Shown: one piece after another, positions 9,262 through 21,171 of the stretch
Position numbering within the stretch: the first letter of the stretch is position 1
Layout: each line of letters starts with the position of its first letter
DNA from: Siniperca chuatsi
Taxonomy: Eukaryota > Chordata > Actinopteri > Centrarchiformes > Sinipercidae
Assembly (NCBI RefSeq): GCF_020085105.1
Contig: NC_058047.1
Span: forward strand, 20,230,001 to 20,294,000
Direction of reading: 5' to 3'
Length of the DNA: 64,000 bases
Position numbers and translations under genes: made by a program
Notes under the pieces: model-generated
The model's input: the letters and a program-made list of their open reading frames with translations, nothing else
Database searches by the model: none
Told to the model about the DNA's origin: nothing

Positions 9262-11094
9262 ATGGGGGTGAGCCTGGTCCAGGATGTCAGCTGGCTCCTG
9301 CCTTTCCTGTTTTTGCTACTGATGATCACAGTGTCACACTGCCAAGGTCAAGGATGTCCCCAGCGTTGTGAGTGCATTGCAAAACTCAAGACTGTTTCTT
9401 GTTATGGTAAACGCCTGTCCGCACTGCCAGATGGCATCCCACTGGACACCAAGATCCTGGACCTAAGTGGAAATAAACTTCGCTGGGTAGAGCACGGTGA
9501 CCTGCTTCCATATCAACGTCTTGAAAAGCTGGACCTGAGTGAGAACATGATCAGTGTCTTGGAACCGAATGCCTTTTCTAGTCTCCAGAACCTGCAGTCG
9601 CTTTCACTGAGGGGTAACCAATTAAAACTGGTCCCCATGGGGGCTTTCTCACATCTCTCCAACCTAACTTCATTGGACCTCAGTGGGAATAAGATTGTAA
9701 TTCTTTTGGACTTTACTTTCCAAGACCTGAAAAGTCTAAAAAACCTGGAAGTTGGAGACAATGATTTGGTTTATATTTCCAACAAGGCCTTTCTGGGTCT
9801 AGTGGGGCTGAGGGAGCTGACCATTGAGCGGTGCAACCTGACTTCTGTGTCCAGCCAGTCTTTGTCTTACCTGCATAATCTGGTGACTCTGCGGCTCCGC
9901 TACCTCAGTATCTCCAGTTTAGAGGACCAGAACTTCCGTAAGCTGGGAAACCTGAAGGGCCTTGAGATCGATCACTGGCCCTTTTTGGAGTACATTTCCC
10001 CTCACAGCCTGCAGGGTCTTAACTTATCTTGGCTGTCTATTACGCACACCAACATCACCTCTGTGCCCACCTCTGCCCTACGCACTCTGGCTCACCTCAC
10101 CAGCCTCAACCTCTCCTACAACCCTATCTCTGTGTTGGAGTCCTGGGCTCTGCGGGACCTTGTTAGGCTGAAGGAGCTGCATCTGGTCAACACAAACCTG
10201 GTAGTAGTGCAGCCATATGCGCTGGGTGGTCTAAGGCAAATCCGCCTTCTTAATCTCTCTGCTAACAACCTGGTGACCCTGGAAGAGGGAGCCTTTCAGT
10301 CTGTCAACACTCTGGAGACGATGCGTTTGGATGCGAACCCTCTGGCCTGTGACTGCCGCTTGCTATGGATCCTTCAGCGCAGGAAGACCCTCAATTTTGA
10401 CGGCGCTTCCCCAGTGTGTATGACGCCGGTTGAGGTGCAGGGACGGGCTCTCAATGCTTTCTCTGACTCAGCTCTCTTTGATCACTTTACTTGCCAGAAG
10501 CCCAAAATCCGCAACAGGAAACTGCAGCAGATATCTGCCCGTGAGGGGCAGGTTGTGTCATTCATTTGTAGAGCAGAAGGTGAGCCAACACCAGTGGTAT
10601 TCTGGATCTCTCCTCAACGCCGCCGCATCACCACAAAGAGCAGCGGCCGCCTAACTGTGTTACCAGAAGGCACATTAGAAATACGGTACGCCCAGGTAAC
10701 AGATAGTGGAACCTACATCTGCATAGCCAGCAATGCTGGTGGAAATGACACCTATTTTGCCACACTTACAGTTAGTGGGCTGCCACTAGATGTAGCCCTT
10801 ATGGCCAATCGCACTTACTATGCTGGGGACCTTAATGACACAAATCTGAATGACACCAGAGTCTTCTTGAAGTTTACTCTGGATCTCAAGACAATCCTCA
10901 TATCCACAGCTATGGGCTGTATCATGTTCCTGGGTGTAGTTCTCTTCTGTTTCATTCTGCTGTTTGTGTGGAGTCGAGGGAGAGGGCAGCACAAGAACAA
11001 TTTCTCAGTGGAATATTCCTTCAGAAAGGTGGATGGACCCGCTGCCAGTGGAGGACAGGGTGGGGGGCGCAAGTTCAACATGAAAATGATCTGA
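9262..11094 (+). CDS. lingo3: LINGO3: LRR and Ig-domain transmembrane protein
   Basis: Complete 610-residue frame in one exon. Order: signal peptide (about 1-28, hydrophobic LLPFLFLLLMITV), cysteine-rich LRR N-cap (Cys32, 36, 38, 47), about eleven leucine-rich repeats (about 60-355), LRR C-cap beginning NPLACDCRLLW near 358, one C2-type Ig domain (about 413-505, with the DSGTYICIASNAGG J-motif), several Asn-X-Ser/Thr sites, one membrane helix (about 545-570) and a short tail ending RKFNMKMI, shared by the LINGO family. The tail EYSFRKVDGPAA matches LINGO3; LINGO1 has EYVPRK there. LINGO proteins are neural cell-surface molecules. LINGO1 limits axon growth and myelination with Nogo receptor; LINGO3 is less studied. 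No frameshift or missing domain. Fish may carry two copies, so an 'a' or 'b' suffix cannot be set here. Confidence 0.93.
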   Translation: MGVSLVQDVSWLLPFLFLLLMITVSHCQGQGCPQRCECIAKLKTVSCYGKRLSALPDGIPLDTKILDLSGNKLRWVEHGDLLPYQRLEKLDLSENMISVLEPNAFSSLQNLQSLSLRGNQLKLVPMGAFSHLSNLTSLDLSGNKIVILLDFTFQDLKSLKNLEVGDNDLVYISNKAFLGLVGLRELTIERCNLTSVSSQSLSYLHNLVTLRLRYLSISSLEDQNFRKLGNLKGLEIDHWPFLEYISPHSLQGLNLSWLSITHTNITSVPTSALRTLAHLTSLNLSYNPISVLESWALRDLVRLKELHLVNTNLVVVQPYALGGLRQIRLLNLSANNLVTLEEGAFQSVNTLETMRLDANPLACDCRLLWILQRRKTLNFDGASPVCMTPVEVQGRALNAFSDSALFDHFTCQKPKIRNRKLQQISAREGQVVSFICRAEGEPTPVVFWISPQRRRITTKSSGRLTVLPEGTLEIRYAQVTDSGTYICIASNAGGNDTYFATLTVSGLPLDVALMANRTYYAGDLNDTNLNDTRVFLKFTLDLKTILISTAMGCIMFLGVVLFCFILLFVWSRGRGQHKNNFSVEYSFRKVDGPAASGGQGGGRKFNMKMI

Positions 11095-13870
11095 TTATTC
11101 GGATCTGTTTCTCTCATTAGTATTCTTCCCCAGATACTGTTTACAAGCAGTCTCTACATAAAGGACATAAAGGGACAAGACACTGGAATGGACCTTTGTG
11201 GTTGCAAAACATTAAATACAATTATTTATAGGACATTTTATTGAGACAAGGTTTTGTTATTGAAACTACTGTATATATGAGAGAAAGGAAATCTGTATGG
11301 ATTTGGTATATTTCTATTGCTTTGTTGTGTGTTCACATTATTGTGCAGAAAAGGAAAACTGGACTATAGTTAAAGATGTCTCAAAATGTTGAATAGGCTG
11401 TTAGAAGACAAAGCAACAAAAGCACTCAGAGTACCACCAGTCTTTAACCTCAACAAAGCTCTTGCCAACTCCATCCTTCTTCCCTACAAGGAACTCTGTC
11501 CTCTTCATCTTTAAAGGACTTCACCTGAGGTGATTCAAGCTCTCTATCTCCAAACTCATGAATACATTATAACAGGGTGGTGCTCAATGAATGCCAAGTA
11601 CTTGCCAATATGTATTTGAATAGTTCCAGCTATATACTGCATATTTAGACTCATTTACAGTCAGGACTTTAGAGCACTTTTGTGACATAAATATAGATGC
11701 TCTGCTTTTTTGCTGATGGTAGGTTTGTACAGAATACATTCGACACCAAGAGACTACTCTCTGCAGCACTGCCAATTTGACCGTAAAGTACCATGTAATG
11801 TCAAAGTCAATGCAACGCCGTGGTAGAGAGAAGTTGCTTCTCATTGGATACCACTAAAAGTTGGTCAAAGCCATTTTTAAACTAAAATGGGACTCTACAG
11901 GTTAAGCTACAGTTAAAGGACCCAATGCACATTTGTGTGGTGACAAATCAGTACATGCAGATGCACACTTCCTAGTTAGGTTTTCCATTGTTGTCTATTC
12001 AGTACACACTATACAAGATGCTTACCCTCTTGATCTGAAAAAAAAAAAGTAAAAGATGATTGCATGTACAGAGTTGGCTTCTTACTTTGAATTTGTATTA
12101 TTTGTAAACTGAACATCTGTTGGGGTACATTGATCCCAAAGTTGAATAGATCATACTGTATAGGTAGGATATATACTGTATAAGATGTATTATACATTTT
12201 GTAATAATTGAAATCCTTGTGGTTAATAGTACTGTTGAGTGATCAATCCAATTTTTCTGTTCTGCTGTAATTCTATTGTTAAAGTTTTGTTTTCAAATCA
12301 ATGATATCCAGTCCAGAGCTTTTACAGTCTCACCTTATCATGTCATCAGATAGATATTGCACTGAGACTTGCCTGCTCGCTCCCTGAGCTCACACAAATC
12401 ATGAAGGGCGTTTACATCGAGTTTCAGTTTACTCGCCTATTTTTGGCTTTAAGTGACAGTGGGGAGGCTTGGCTGACCAGCGGGGGAAGGAGTTAAGTGG
12501 GTTTTCATCAGGACCTCAATGTGTTTGAGACACGCAGGGAAAAATGCTAATGTGATAAAGACCTTGCAAACTGGAACAAAGGTCATAATGAAACTGAGCC
12601 AGAGAGGAGAAGGAGTTGAGGTATTCTAGGAAGACACTGACACTATAATCCAAAGGGCTGGATGCCATCTTGAAGTAACATAACATGACATGAAGTAAAA
12701 GTTTAAGTAAAAGTGGATTTATGAATGTGATTTCAATATGATTCATTCAGCATTAAGATGTAATCATCCAATCTGGGATCAAGAAATGATCAGGTGTTTT
12801 ACCATAATAAAGGCTGTTTCTGTACTCCCACATACAAAAAGCAAAACCATGTTTTTGGTTCCTTAATATGAATTGGCAGTCACAGCACTTGAAATGAACA
12901 CAAATGCAAATATGTCAGTTTTGGGCCTTCTACAGCATCTGTGGTAGTTTCAGTATTATATAAAAAACAGAAACTTTGGGCATTAAATCCAGTTTCTCTC
13001 ATAACTTCAGACATAATTTGGAGAGAGTTAGAAATCAGGTGAACTGCTTACACTATTCTAACTTCAAGGTTTATCTCTTGATCTGTGGGTTTAGCCTTAA
13101 CCAATACCACCAGTTCAGATATCAGTGCTTCCCTTCTACCATAGCAGCAACTACTGCAGTTCTAACAATGTTACTCTTCTGCCCTCTGTTGGCTGTAGAT
13201 GGTACTGAATACAACACTATTACTTGAGTAAGATAGGATTTGACCTCCTCAATCTTCAGACTTTATAGTAAGCAGTTTATTCCACTGTAAAGTTGATGGA
13301 GGGCTGACCTGGATCCAGTAGCATTGGAAGTGAAAATCACTTTTGTGTTTAAATGACACTAACTTAACTTTACTCACACAGTGAACCCCTCCCCTCTACT
13401 GCAGGTTAAAACAAACAGGAAGAATTGCAGACAGAAAAAAGAGGAGCACCATATTAAATCATTTAGTGTTTCTGTTCATCCATATATACAAACATAGCAC
13501 ATTTTATAGACTAAACTTATCATTTACAATATAGAAATATTAATAATGAACTGTGAATATGTTACTGGACTGATTTGGCTTCCTCTCTGCATTTTAGAAA
13601 TGTAAACAATTGATGTTATTTTTCATTGTCCTTTACTGAATTCATCCTGTAAATATGGAAACCACTGTGTCTGGAAATTGCGCTAGACTGTTTTGTATTG
13701 TATTGTTTTATAAAAATGAAGCACACTGTTTATAAAGCATGCTATATTATCTGCTATGATGATGTCTTGTCCCCTGTCCCATTTTTTTATAGCAGTCATT
13801 TGGTCACTCAACCCTTATGGTGGCAGTCTGAGAAGTTGATTGAGAGTCTACAATAAACCTGTGACCCCGT
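11095..13870 (+). other. lingo3: Probable 3' UTR of lingo3
   Basis: No competing gene. AATAAA stands at 13,852-13,857, followed by GT-rich sequence (TTTTGTGTTG, about 13,880), a good polyadenylation context giving a 3' UTR of about 2.8 kb. Another AATAAA near 12,806 is a possible early site. The exact end is inferred. Confidence 0.5.
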
Positions 13871-14012
13871 CACTGTGAAATTTTGTGTTGAATTTTTTTT
13901 AATGTGTTTTCCCAGGGGTTTGTCATATTTTAATTTTTAAAAATGAGTTAAATCAGATGGATGGATGTCCTATGTACACGACAAGTAAAGATATACTGCT
14001 TAGAACAAAATG

Positions 14013-14180
14013 TTCTTGTCACGATTCACTCTAGTTAATAATATAGGTACTGCATTACTGTATGAGGAGCGTTATTATTGTTCATTTCCTATGCATTCAT
14101 CAAAGTTACAAAAAAAATTCATTTTTGTGGGCAGATAAAAATTGCTTTGCATTACACTTTGATGTGTTTGTTTGTCATAG
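14013..14180. repeat. Direct repeat, copy 1
   Basis: About 165 bases similar to 16,047-16,205 in the same orientation. Shared blocks: CTTGTCA-GATTCACT, AGTTAATAATATA, CTATGCATTCATCAAA, GCAGATAAAAAT and GCTTTGCATT. The copies differ by small indels. Confidence 0.65.
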
Positions 14181-14399
14181 GTTTTCTTGATCCTGAGTGT
14201 TGAATCATTTAGCTATAACAACTTAATTTATTGTAATCAGGGTAACTTATAAAATTGAACTAAGCCCCATTGTTGTTCAGTGGGTTAGTGAATTCATAGT
14301 GTGCTATTCTGACTGGTAACTGGTCAGGTGAAAGACAGGAACACCTCAAGGAGGAAGTAGAGAGCAACAGGAAGATGTTCAGCACCCAGTACCCTTAAA

Positions 14400-14964
14400 T
14401 GTATCAAAACCTGTTCCAATTTTCTAATCTTTAAAGTCCCCCTCCACTCAAAAATGTGTTTTGCTTATTGTTACTTCACTTGGATGTTTGACCTTCACTG
14501 TACAGAATGATGTACGTTTGACACCAGAAGGCTGTTTTCACATTCATTTGCTGAAGGGGGAAAGTTTCTCTGTGCTCACCTTAAATCTCGAAAACATTTG
14601 CGTACAAGTATCATGTTGTGTTATCGCTACTGGTTTAGAAGCATATCGTGGTCTAATATGCAGCTTACACAATGTGGAAACTTGAAACCTCCAGTGTATA
14701 AACTGCGAGACTGGACTTTTCAGGGAAGTTGGGGACATCATGGTCCAGTAGTTGAACTTTAATTTTAACATTAACATGGTTTTTCAATGAGGGAGAAGTA
14801 GATTTCATTTTAAGAATTTTTAACAAGTTACTTGAACCTTTTAGACACTAATTATTATTCCAAGTATCCGAGTATTTCTATATGTCTTAAAACATGTCTG
14901 GAGGAGATCTTTAAAATATTTTCTTTTGCACTAAGGTGAGTTAAACAGGAATTTTCTTTGTAAA
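14400..14964. other. Intergenic, possible dispersed repeat
   Basis: From about 14,436 (AAGTCCCCCTCCACTCAAAA) the sequence resembles a non-coding element dispersed in perciform genomes. No matching right end was found and no gene is seen. Confidence 0.25.
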
Positions 14965-15835
14965 GTGCTGGGCCACCATGAGCCTCCAAAACCGCTCCAG
15001 TGATCCTTGGTACAGATCAGGAACTCTCCTGGAGGCATGAAAATCATTCTTCCGAAAGGTTTTCCCTCATTTAGGGAAACAAACGCTGTCTAATACATCA
15101 GTCCAAAATCACCCAAAAGGGTTCAGTTACTCCCGGTCAAGGCCAAAGAACATGATTCATTCATCGTGCTCATCAAACCATTCAGTCACAGCTTGCGCCC
15201 CCGTGGAAGGTGGTATTGTCATCTTGGAACAGATCACTCCCACCAGGACAGAAATGTTTCATCATAGGATAAAGGTGATCACTCAAAGTAACTTTGTATT
15301 GATTTGCACTGACCCTTCGATCTCAACCGAAACCATGCCAGGAAAATGTTTCCCCAAAGCCTAACAGAACCACCAGACCCCCTCACTGTCTGGGTCAAAC
15401 ATTCAGACCTGAACCATTCTCTTGGTGTTCACCACACTTGCACCCCACCAACTTGTCAAGAATATAGTAAAGGATGACTCATCTGACCAATGCTCATGGT
15501 TTTCACACCTCTGATCTCTCAAATATGCGTTTGACTTTGTAATGCATCACTTGCCATTCACTTTGGCATTTCACTTTATTCAAAGTGACAGTAGAGAGAG
15601 AGTGGGGATGCCATGCAGCAAAGGGTCTGGGCCAGACTCGAACCCAGGCTGCTGCATTAAGGACTCAGCCTTGATATGTGGTACGCACTTTACCAGATGA
15701 GCTACCGGCACCCTGAGTCACTTAGGTCTTATCCTTCTTGTCAACTTGATCCAAAATCCATGTCATCTGGGTCTGCTCAGCATGTTTATACATGTACATT
15801 TATTCAGGTTTCTCCTATAATTTTTCACCCCTCTC
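14965..15835 (-). mobile_element. Tc1-like transposon relic 1 (transposase antisense)
   Basis: Read on the - strand, 14,965-15,520 matches the transposase region of a fish Tc1 element: blocks such as GGGCCACCATGAGCCTCC, ATGTTTCATCATAGGATAAA, CCATGCCAGGAAAATG and GATGACTCATCTGACCA are hallmarks of this family. No long frame remains; stops and indels throughout. A tRNA-derived SINE sits inside (15,564-15,710). A stretch similar to the element's terminal zone appears near 15,800-15,835. Boundaries approximate. Confidence 0.6.
15564..15710 (-). mobile_element. tRNA-derived SINE
   Basis: On the - strand it begins with a tRNA-like head: an A box (TAGCTCATCTGG, complement of about 15,693-15,704), a B box (GGTTCGAGTCT, complement of about 15,634-15,644), then a CT-rich body and a tail ending TTTGAATAAAGTGAAATG. 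It does not fold as a functional tRNA and lacks a plausible acceptor stem. It interrupts the Tc1 relic, so it is younger. Confidence 0.6.
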
Positions 15836-16046
15836 TATGCTGGAGTGGCAAACGATTATAGCTCCTCTCGTTTGACACTTCTATCTGTTAGCAAATATCT
15901 GAAAGCAGTGTGTATTATAAGAACAAGAATTCCCTGAAATCTGCTTTGATGTAGATAACGACTGAGTAACTAAGAGGGTGAGTTAGTTTCTAATTAGAGT
16001 CCCCACAGCTTTGGTTTGCTTACCACTTAGAAGAAACCATCCTTGT

Positions 16047-16205
16047 CATGATTCACTTTAGTTAATAATATACAGTAGGTACTGCACATACTGTATAAGG
16101 AGGGTTGTTGCTATGCATTCATCAAAACACAATTGCAAAAAGAAATGAAATTTTGTAAGCAGATAAAAATAGCTTTGCATTCACACTGATATGTTGTTTG
16201 TTCAT
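16047..16205. repeat. Direct repeat, copy 2
   Basis: Second copy of the 14,013-14,180 sequence, 2.03 kb downstream, same orientation. The two copies bracket the Tc1 relic. Confidence 0.65.
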
Positions 16206-18574
16206 CTTGCCCTACACTGTTACTTCCCTGTGTAGAGTGAAATGACACCAGGTTCTACCATTTGCATCCAAGTTCAACTTTTAGCAAAACTCTTTTGAAA
16301 ATGGAATTAGATTGGGAAATCATTACATATCTTTTTACTAGAAATCACTGTGAGTGATATAGTTTTTCAGTTTGTAAGTAGTCTTCAAAGTAATACGCCT
16401 GAAACTCCCTCCCACTTTGTTCAGAGTTGACTGTGGTCATCTATGCAGAGGTGGTGATCTCTCTGAAGAGGAATTAACATGTTACCAACATTTCAGATGA
16501 GCCACTGAAAGATGTGTCATCAACCAAGCACTAGACACCAACATCAGTCTGTGAAATTACAGCATTAAGCACTCAGATGGGCCTGCATTTAATTATTTTC
16601 AGAATTTATTTAATTTACTTGGAGTAGACAGCAGTGGTAAAGTGTGCAATGCACTGAAGCCCTCCCATAATGTATCTCTTTCATTTGGTTAAGAGAGGAA
16701 ATTATGTCAGAATGCACTTTAACACACATACACTCTACTTCTGCTTCACCAAAGCTATTTCCAGCTATACCATGGGAACATCGATGGGTGATGTAACACA
16801 GTGTGTGCGTATAAGGTTTGTGTGTGTGCGTAATTATCACACATTTTGTGTTACCATGGTGTTGAAACGTGGTGGTCTAAATGGGATTGTAGTGGTTAGC
16901 AGTTACTGAATAAACAACTGACCTGCAAAGAACATGTGCACCTCTTTACATCAGGACATGGTCTTCTTTAAGAGCAGTTGATACGCTGCAAACAATCCAC
17001 TCTTTTTGATTACACTGGCTGTTAATTCATTCAAACCCTCCAACTCTGTTGAGACCTTTTTATTTCAAAGTTGTATGTTACATCAGCCAAAACGTGATGA
17101 CACTGGGAGCCCCAGGTTTGGCTAATACTCATCATGACTTAAGTGTGCCATGCTCAAAATCATGTCATGTTATTCATCACTTGAATTTGCAAGTTAGAAC
17201 CATAAAGGCTTAGTTTTGGTTTCTGAATTTTGTGAGTGATTGGTTTCAGCCCAGAAGGTTCAGTGGTGACTGGTGATGTGCAGTGTTAGCTGCCACATTA
17301 GCTTGTTGTTGATGGTGAGGTTGCAAAAGAGTGAAGGAGATGTAGGACCAAGTACAGGTATAGTGCAAGTGTTGGACAAATGACAACATTCATTCACATC
17401 AAAGCCACAAAATGCAACATTAGACCTTCAAATCCCATTAAACTGTGCATATGCTCTAATATGAATAACACATAGGAATTAAGCGGTGGAGCGAAAAGAA
17501 AAAATAGTATTAGTGCTAGATATTGAAAATTATTTAACATTTTTTATTAAATTTCACACAAGATTGAAACAGGGACCAATAATTCTGCATTTTGGTTGAA
17601 AATAGGTGAAAACCTGTTGCGGCCTAAGAACAGTGACATCACTTGACACTCAAGATCAGCCAACTACAATTGCAAAAGCACACTTATAACCATTTAGATC
17701 TGTAATAGCCTATTCATGTCTGTCAGTGGATATGAGTATTTTTAACAAGAACAACACTGGATCAATGCCATGGCTTCACATTATAATTCTGTTCAAAAAG
17801 GAACATAATGCTAAGGGCTACATTGCTATGGGCACTGTAACCCTTACGAGTTTGTCTGAACTGAGGTGTCCAAGAGGGATTTCAACTGTGTTTAAATAAA
17901 CTTTGAGTTAGTAGTATTTTATTTTTCCTGGTGATTTTATTATTACATTCAGTATCAAAAACACAGTGGGGTCAAACTCAGGGGTCAACAGGATAAGACA
18001 ACATTCAAACATGTCTGTACTTGGAGACAAAGGGGGGCAGAGATATGGAAATGCTACTTTGCTACATGTTAACTTTATGGTTACATATTATAATTATTAT
18101 AATGTAGCTTATAGAACCAGGTGACCACAGAAAGCAGGTTTGAAACAACCATTGAGACATAAGCAGCCAAAACAAACATTGAAATGTCAATCTTTATTGT
18201 ATAAAAATGTAATCTCTGTAATTAATAAGCATAATACACAGTGCATATATATCTACATCTCAGTTTGACAAGATAGAAATATTCAGCAGCAAAGTGCAAG
18301 TGTTACTAGCTTGCTTAATGACAGTAAATACATGGGTTGGAAAAGACTATTAATCAGCCAGCTGAGTAAAACTAATGAGACAAAAAAAAAAAAATCACCT
18401 TCAATAATGTTTTTAAATGTATTCAGGAAACCATAGTTGTACAGAACAGAGTTTGCATGCTGAGTGCCTAGGCCTATATGTAAAAGAGGATATGATAGTC
18501 TAGTTTGATGTAAGACTGATCTGTGTAAGAGCAAGGTAGAGATGGGCGACAAATTAAAGGAAAAACCAACATGA
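16206..18574. other. Intergenic, no gene seen
   Basis: AT-rich, with no exon-like frame, no domain and no repeat that I can name on either strand. Confidence 0.45.
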
Positions 18575-19060
18575 AGTGTCTAAGTATGGAGTCAGGCCAC
18601 CAAGAGCCTCCAAAACTGTGGAGGGATGAACACCGTTCCTCCTCAAGATATTCCCTCATTTATATATACAACCTTAATTTAACCAGGTAATCTCATTCAC
18701 TCGATCATGATCTCTTTTGCAAGAGAGACCTGAGTAGAGCAGATAGAACGAAAAACAAATGTAGTCAGACATAACAAAAGGATATATAGCATCAGAAACA
18801 GTCACAGACATCACTAAATAGATTTGAAGATAAAGGTTTACATTATATAATTTGGTGTTATGGAGATGCTGGTGGAGAGCATTGTCTTACACGTTGGTCC
18901 AAAATCTTCCATAGGTGTGAAACTGGGTTGAGATCTGGAGACTGTAAAGGCAGTAGCATATTATATCCTTTTCAAACTCACCAAACCATTCAGTGAGCAC
19001 TGGTGCACGATATGTTTCTCCACTCTTTCATTCGGGTTTTTCCTTTAATTTGTCCCCAGT
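18575..19060 (-). mobile_element. Tc1-like transposon relic 2, split by an insertion
   Basis: Same family as the 15-kb relic: GCCACCAAGAGCCTCCAAAA, GATATTCCCTCATTT, then after an interruption TTGGTGTTATGGAGATG, TGGTCCAAAATCTTCCATAG and GGGTTGAGATCTGGAGACTG. Only a few hundred bases of the transposase region remain. It is split at about 18,661-18,848. Confidence 0.55.
18661..18848. repeat. Insertion inside Tc1 relic 2
   Basis: Roughly 190 bases between ...CCCTCATTT and ATTTGGTGTT of the Tc1 relic. It contains AATTTAACCAGGTAATCTCA and CTCTTTTGCAAGAGAGACCT, a motif common at the 3' end of a fish retroelement. ATTT appears on both sides and could be a short target duplication. Family not named. 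Confidence 0.4.
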
Positions 19061-21171
19061 CTGTATATCCCCATCTAGTGTGTAGGCTGCAGGAAACAGA
19101 AAAAAACGATGCATATGAGAGCCACAGGTGGCTGGATTGATTGATGCACTTCCGGTTGTGCTGAGTTCGCTGGTGTGAAGAAAGCCGCGAGGTGCTCTCA
19201 TCCTTTTCCCCGCACTAGCGACTCCTACTGGTCTGTTGGGGCACAGTGCGGGTTAAAGTGACCTCACCCGGTACGCCCTCCAGGTGAAACTCTTTGCTGA
19301 CAGGTGAAACCATACAGTTTATGGGTGAAACAAAGATGGCTACATGTTAATGCAGGAGTAACTTACTCCGTTCTACTCCGAAGACACAGCTGTTCTTAGG
19401 CAGCTGTTTTTTACAAATTGGGAGAAAAACACACTTGTAAGTATATCTCACTCTGACATAACGACAACATTTGTTTTTTCATACACTTTTTGTAAGAAAT
19501 AGACGAGAGAATTTTTTTGGAGCTAGCTAACTTGCTCCAGTCTTAGCAAGCTAACAGTTAGCACTGTGAAGCACTTGATGCTAACCCGCAAAACAAGACG
19601 AATTTATTGTCATTTCACTGAAAACTGTATGAAAAAGATGCTTAAGGGGGAAAGGAGCTGCTAGCCAGCTGTTAACACTTATGGTGTTGCTATAGTTAGT
19701 TATGATTTTTCACTGACTACTCATTTTTAAGCATATGTGTCATAAAAAGGAAGTGTCTTTCTCCAGTGTGGCACGGATTTGCCTATGGACACTTCTAACT
19801 ACCTGCTATTAACAGCTGCACTAGCCATGTTTAATAGTTATAGCCACGGCAAGTTATTGCATTACTGGCCATAAACAAAAATAGTGTTATATTACAAAAA
19901 CACTTACTCAGTAGTCAGCTGCTGTCTTGTCCCTGTGTTGGCACTGACTGTTTCTTTGAGTTTGTCTTTGAGCCAACCAGACTGGCTGTTTGCCTGGCCA
20001 GCAGCAATGTTGCCATCAGCGCTGTCAGGCAAAGAGCCAGCAACCTGTTGTAGCTTGGGGTGCAGCTGACTCATAAATACACTGCAAGAAATGAAATAAA
20101 CAACAGATGCCAACTGGAAGAAGTGAGTAGTTATCTACCTTTTCTGTAATCTGATGCAATAGTTTTCACTTTTGGTCTCTGGACCAAAGACTGCTATTTT
20201 TTTTAGTACTGTAGCCCACAAGCCTTGAGTCATAAAATAATAAGCTAATAAGACCTTGTTAACAATTCTTAAATGTAATTGTTTTAATCTTTATTATGTG
20301 AAATATATTCAACATGCCTTGCCCAAGCTTATTCAAACACAGTGTAGCCACAGTATGGTGGAAGGTGACTACTTCTGCCCACAGGAAAACCAAAGAAATA
20401 CATTATCATATATACTTTCCATTCTGAGGGAGGTTTTAGCCAATAGTTTAAGTAATGTCAGTCTGGGGTGAAACCCATATGTTGTAGTCCACAAGTTTAT
20501 ATTTTTAAAATTTACAATGATTTAACCTGGATTAACATGTGTTTTCAGCTGCATTTCACAGTTTGAAAAAAAGGAGGGAAACACTTGATTCTACATTAAT
20601 CTAGTCAAGACTACAAATGCTGGTTAACAGATATATATTAGCACCAGGTAATGTTTATCCATCAACAAAATACAAACTGACACATTGGACACACATCTAG
20701 TTCTGTCACAGTTCTGGTCAACACTCATACATATGCTTAAAAAAAAAAAAATGGTAATCTTTTGCAGGCTTGGAGTAGTTGGATAGGTAGCAGTCCTCTA
20801 GAGCGAGAATGGTGAGCTGAGATCAGTGAGTGCTGTTATCTTATTCGTAACCCGCAGTTGAACATCTGCTTAACTTTGACATGCGGAAGAAGAGCTGAAG
20901 TAGCTTCAGAGCTCTATTTTTGTGATACAGCAGGGCGTGCTGTGAACTTGAACATGAATGGAGTCTATTCAAACGCTTACTAACTTTTCATGGGCAAAAT
21001 GTTCTTCATGTGGCTGTAGTGTGATCATCATCCAACATAGAACCGTCAATGTGGGCTGTGACACAAAAAGTGGAGAGTGTGGAGCCTTGTGCACTTAAAC
21101 AGTGCTTCTTTGAACACAATATGCACCATGTGTCATTCATTCACAAAAATAGAGCTCTTAAAGTTACAATG
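19061..21171. other. Intergenic and probable 3' UTR of the first NFIL3-like gene
   Basis: No coding frame. 19,130-19,640 is GC-richer and contains GAGCTAGCTAACTTGCTCC, as in dispersed fish repeats; three AGGTGAAAC/GGGTGAAAC motifs lie at about 19,280-19,330. Nearer the gene, TTTATT at 20,290 (AATAAA on the - strand) is a candidate polyadenylation signal, giving a 3' UTR of about 0.9 kb. Confidence 0.35.

Noticed and set aside
9513..11117. Antisense and alternative frames over lingo3
   Set aside because: GC-rich codon shadows of the LRR/Ig frame; no domain.
15634..15710. Possible tRNA gene
   Set aside because: It has A and B boxes but no proper acceptor stem, and a SINE body and tail follow.
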